Position numbers and translations under genes: made by a program. Below the pieces are notes generated by a model. That model was given only the letters and a program-made list of their open reading frames with translations, did no database searches and was not told the DNA's origin. This document shows positions 5,034 through 7,023 of a stretch of DNA of 7,023 bases, piece by piece. Each line of letters starts with the position of its first letter. Positions within the stretch are counted from its first letter, which is position 1. Origin of the DNA: JAGMES01 sp023128035 (GTDB taxonomy: Bacteria > Bacillota > Halanaerobiia > DY22613); contig DAOVRZ010000167.1 of the NCBI GenBank assembly GCA_030627905.1, positions 1-7,023 of the forward strand, written 5' to 3'.

Positions 5034-6578
5034 ATGTTGATTGTCAAATATTCTCATGAACAGTATCAAAATTTTGTTGAGGATTTTTTAAATCGCTATT
5101 TTATTTCTACCAGACAACATATCACCATTCTTACTAAAAAGGATTTAATTGTTAAGCTCTGGCGTACTGATCTTACCGGTATTGTTAAACTTATCAAGAG
5201 CCAATACTCATCATCTCACAGAGGTACTCCTCCTAAAGATCCTGTTTCCATGTTCAGAAGTCTTATTCTTATGACACTTACTGGTGAAACAAGTATTCCT
5301 AAGTGGGTTAACACTTTAAAATCTGAACCTTTCTACACCATTTTATCAGGGTTTTTACCTGCTTGTTTTTCTACTACAAAAATTCAAGATATATCAGCTG
5401 ATACTATCCCTGGAGTTGGCACCTTTTATGATTTTTTGGATAGGCTGATTCGTAAAGATCGTATTCTTTACAAATCAAAGCTGCGTAAGTTCAAACGTAA
5501 ACCCAAAAAGAAGTGTAAGAAAAATCAAAAACTAAAATCTTCTAAACAAGGCATTGTTGAACGCCTCGTAAATAGAGTCTTAAAGTATGATAGTTCCAGA
5601 CTCCCTGAAAATCTTGAAACTACCTTAAACCTTATCTTAAAAGATCTTTTTGTTATGCCTTCACTTCCTATGGGCATTCTTGGAAACCCTACTAAACTCA
5701 ATGTAGCTGCTGATGGTACTTGTATGCCTACTCATGCTTCTCCTTACGGTAAAAAAGTTTGCAATTGCAAGCTTAAACCCTATGAGCATTGCGATTGTCC
5801 TCGCTATTTCTCTGACCCCACTGCTCAATGGGGTTGGGATAGCTACAATGAACATTACTTTTATGGCCATACCTTTCATGGTTTTGTTGCATCTGATTCT
5901 TTTAACAGCTTACCTATCCATATTAAATGCGTCAGTGGCGAACGCCATGACTCTGTTACGGGTATTTATGAATTAAAAGAACTTGTAGATTTATATCCTG
6001 AAATCAGCTTTTATTCTGCCACTTTTGATTCTGCTTATGATGCCAATGCTTTTTACCTTTTTAACATGAACTATGGTATTAAACCTGTTATTTGTCTAAA
6101 TTCACGTTCTTCTAAACCCTCATCTGACAATGATATTGTTGTAATTGAAGAAAATGGAATCCCTTATTGTAAAACACATGGATACCAATTACGCAATTGG
6201 GGTATCATGTCTAAATCATATAGACGAAAATGGCTTTTTCCCAAACAGTGTGATTCCTGCACTGATTGCTCTGCTCACAGTAAAAAAACATTTTATACCA
6301 AAACAAAAGACAATCCCAGATTCTTTACGTCTATATTAAGAGATTCTGATGAATGGAAAAAACTTTACAAAAGATGTAGCACTACAGAAAGATGTTGGAA
6401 TAGAATAAATAATGATTTCAATGCTGAAAGAGCTATTATCTGCTCTAAAGAAAGAAGAATTGTCAGAATGTTTCTTGGTGCCTTCTGTTGTTATATTGAT
6501 GCCTGGGCTAAGGAAAGCACGTTGTCTATTATTGATATCTTTCCAAATCTTTCAAAGTTTATTTTACAGGCATCATGA
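5034..6578 (+). CDS. DDE transposase of the insertion sequence
   Basis: A 514-residue transposase starting at ATG 5034; a longer start at 4941 would give 545. The N-terminal part (about residues 60-100) has TPPKDPVSMFRSLILMTLTG. This is the DUF772-like helical region that precedes the catalytic core in IS1182/IS5-like enzymes. PGVGTFYDFLDRL near 120-135 corresponds to the family's S/T-F-x-x-F motif. A Lys-rich linker follows at about 143-170. The likely catalytic triad is D227 (in AADGT), D332 (in TFDSAYD) and E452 (in TTERCWNR). Between the first two lies WGWDSYNEHYFYGHTFH, the usual strand pair of the RNase H-like core. Between D332 and E452 are C379, C406, C409 and C412, and just after D227 are C243, C245, C253 and C255. 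These are possible metal-binding clusters. There are no frameshifts or internal stops. It cuts and joins DNA at the terminal repeats of its own IS. Confidence 0.92.
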   Translation: MLIVKYSHEQYQNFVEDFLNRYFISTRQHITILTKKDLIVKLWRTDLTGIVKLIKSQYSSSHRGTPPKDPVSMFRSLILMTLTGETSIPKWVNTLKSEPFYTILSGFLPACFSTTKIQDISADTIPGVGTFYDFLDRLIRKDRILYKSKLRKFKRKPKKKCKKNQKLKSSKQGIVERLVNRVLKYDSSRLPENLETTLNLILKDLFVMPSLPMGILGNPTKLNVAADGTCMPTHASPYGKKVCNCKLKPYEHCDCPRYFSDPTAQWGWDSYNEHYFYGHTFHGFVASDSFNSLPIHIKCVSGERHDSVTGIYELKELVDLYPEISFYSATFDSAYDANAFYLFNMNYGIKPVICLNSRSSKPSSDNDIVVIEENGIPYCKTHGYQLRNWGIMSKSYRRKWLFPKQCDSCTDCSAHSKKTFYTKTKDNPRFFTSILRDSDEWKKLYKRCSTTERCWNRINNDFNAERAIICSKERRIVRMFLGAFCCYIDAWAKESTLSIIDIFPNLSKFILQAS

Positions 6579-6722
6579 GGATAAAATGATTTGATTATAT
6601 GTCTTATTTATACATTTTTAGTATTTTTTATTAATTCAAAAAGCTAATTTGACGTGTGTTTTTATGACTATAGATGTTAATTATTGTATAATTTTTGACA
6701 TATTGTATATTGGTAATTTTTG
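6579..6722. other. AT-rich right noncoding region of the IS
   Basis: This stretch lies between the transposase stop and the right inverted repeat. I see no gene and no clear terminator hairpin, so transposase transcripts may run into the flank. Confidence 0.6.
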
Positions 6723-6738
6723 TTTTTCGAATCTACTC
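6723..6738 (-). repeat. Right terminal inverted repeat of the IS
   Basis: TTTTTCGAATCTACTC is the exact reverse complement of 4773-4788. Confidence 0.94.
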
Positions 6739-6745
6739 CGTAACT
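6739..6745. repeat. Target site duplication, right copy (CGTAACT)
   Basis: It is identical to 4766-4772 and abuts the right inverted repeat with no gap. Confidence 0.92.
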
Positions 6746-6823
6746 TTTACAGAAGACGGGCAAGGACAGTTACAGGAGGAAGAAAAATACTGGAGCAAAA
6801 ATCAATCCACAGTTAGTGTTTGA
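6746..6823 (+). pseudogene. 3' part of the IS-split secreted protein gene
   Basis: After removal of the IS and one CGTAACT, the ACT codon at 4770-4772 is followed by TTT at 6746. The frame stays open for 25 codons, reading FTEDGQGQLQEEEKYWSK and then NQSTVSV, to the TGA at 6821-6823. The continuity supports the IS reconstruction. The acidic, Gln/Glu-rich stretch is plausible as a C-terminal tail. From about 6786 the same bases also encode pentapeptide-repeat sequence in another frame. The true end of the secreted protein may therefore have been lost in an older fusion, and the last 12 or so codons may be out-of-frame read-through. Confidence 0.6.
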
Positions 6824-6911
6824 CAGAGACTTGACTGGCACAAATTTAGAGGGCTGCATTCTAATCAATACTGATTTTACTGGTGTTAAAACTCACGGGC
6901 TTAAATATTGA
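6786..6911 (+). pseudogene. C-terminal remnant of a pentapeptide-repeat protein
   Basis: This frame reads NTGAKINPQLVFDRDLTGTN and then LEGCILINTDFTGVKTHGLKY to TGA 6909-6911. The pattern D-L-T-G-T-N-L-E-G with a following D-F-T-G is that of pentapeptide repeats, A(D/N)LXX. The INPQ-x-V stretch before a D-L-x-G-T-N-L repeat recalls the ends of some Bacillota pentapeptide proteins. Only about three repeat units remain. There is no start codon with a ribosome binding site, and the frame overlaps the end of the preceding gene fragment out of register. I take it as a decayed tail joined to that gene by an old deletion. Confidence 0.55.
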
Positions 6912-6938
6912 AGATTTTTTTATCACTTAAACGAAGAG

Positions 6939-6947
6939 TTATCCACA
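6939..6947 (+). other. Single DnaA-box-like 9-mer
   Basis: TTATCCACA is identical to the consensus DnaA box. It is alone, with no second box or DnaA/DnaN gene in view, so it is not an origin by itself. It lies just upstream of a promoter-like sequence. Confidence 0.35.
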
Positions 6948-6954
6948 AAATTGC

Positions 6955-6982
6955 TTGACTCCGTGCAAATAAGAGGTAAAAT
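6955..6982 (+). promoter_or_regulatory. Promoter-like sequence pointing out of the window
   Basis: TTGACT (6955-6960) and TAAAAT (6977-6982) are 16 bp apart, each matching 5 of 6 consensus bases. The gene it would serve lies beyond 7023. An ATG occurs at 7004 but has no ribosome binding site. Confidence 0.45.
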
Positions 6983-7023
6983 TATTGTTATAAGACAAAG
7001 AAAATGGCAGCCAGTTTGACAAG

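Larger units (their letters stand above)
4773..6738 (+). mobile_element. Complete 1966-bp insertion sequence with one DDE transposase
   Basis: The ends are the 16-bp perfect inverted repeats GAGTAGATTCGAAAAA (4773-4788) and its reverse complement (6723-6738), flanked by the 7-bp duplication CGTAACT. One gene fills most of it. The left noncoding part (4789-5033) holds a terminator, weak promoter-like elements and a small hairpin before the ribosome binding site. The right noncoding part (6579-6722) is AT-rich with nothing recognisable. The single long DDE transposase with a Cys-rich insertion, the size and the terminal repeats resemble the IS1182 or ISNCY (ISDol1-like) groups. I cannot choose between them without a database. 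All structural parts are intact, so it may still be active. Confidence 0.93.

Noticed and set aside
5661..6594. Short frames overlapping the transposase on both strands (for example 5713-5976 and 5661-5879)
   Set aside because: They are shadows of the transposase gene, with no ribosome binding sites and no protein-like pattern.
6939..6947. Replication origin
   Set aside because: There is only one DnaA box and no dnaA, dnaN or plasmid replication gene in the window.

Overview
The window is AT-rich and has the look of an endospore-forming Bacillota (Clostridia-like) chromosome. The strongest taxonomic clue is an intact ylbJ/spoVV sporulation membrane protein gene on the minus strand. A/T-rich codon use, AGGAGG-type ribosome binding sites and hairpin-plus-T terminators agree with this. 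I cannot name the species.

Layout, left to right. (1) 1-130 is AT-rich with no recognisable gene, followed by the C-terminal remnant of an amino-acid permease (131-598). (2) 599-714 is a cluster of hairpins that looks like the end of a decayed IS200/IS605-type element. (3) 799-1959 is an intact DUF362 protein with two 4Fe-4S motifs, closed by its own terminator. (4) 2037-2291 is the C-terminal remnant of a YdcZ-type (DUF606) small membrane transporter. (5) 2410-4090 holds two intact minus-strand genes, ylbJ followed by a 119-residue two-helix membrane protein, ending at a strong shared terminator. They probably form one transcription unit. (6) About 4200-4462 is a second IS200/IS605-like remnant that ends in a perfect 29-bp-arm palindrome. 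Its right half is repeated at 674-713. (7) 4465-6823 is the wreck of a gene for a small secreted protein, split by a complete 1966-bp insertion sequence. (8) 6786-6911 is the tail of a pentapeptide-repeat protein. The window ends with a promoter-like region.

The best-supported discovery is the exact structure of the insertion sequence. It has 16-bp perfect terminal inverted repeats at 4773-4788 and 6723-6738, and a 7-bp target duplication CGTAACT at 4766-4772 and 6739-6745. It carries one DDE transposase gene (5034-6578). Removing the element and one copy of the duplication restores an open frame that continues 25 codons past the insertion point. The small ORF that ends at 4778 therefore stops inside the IS and is not a complete gene. 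The same target gene appears damaged twice more. Its start is lost at the palindrome, and its signal peptide lies one frame away from the mature part, across a run of five A.

Overall this is a few core genes (ylbJ, the DUF362 gene, the small membrane gene) set among decayed genes and mobile-element scars. I found no CRISPR array, tRNA, rRNA or coherent new multi-gene system.
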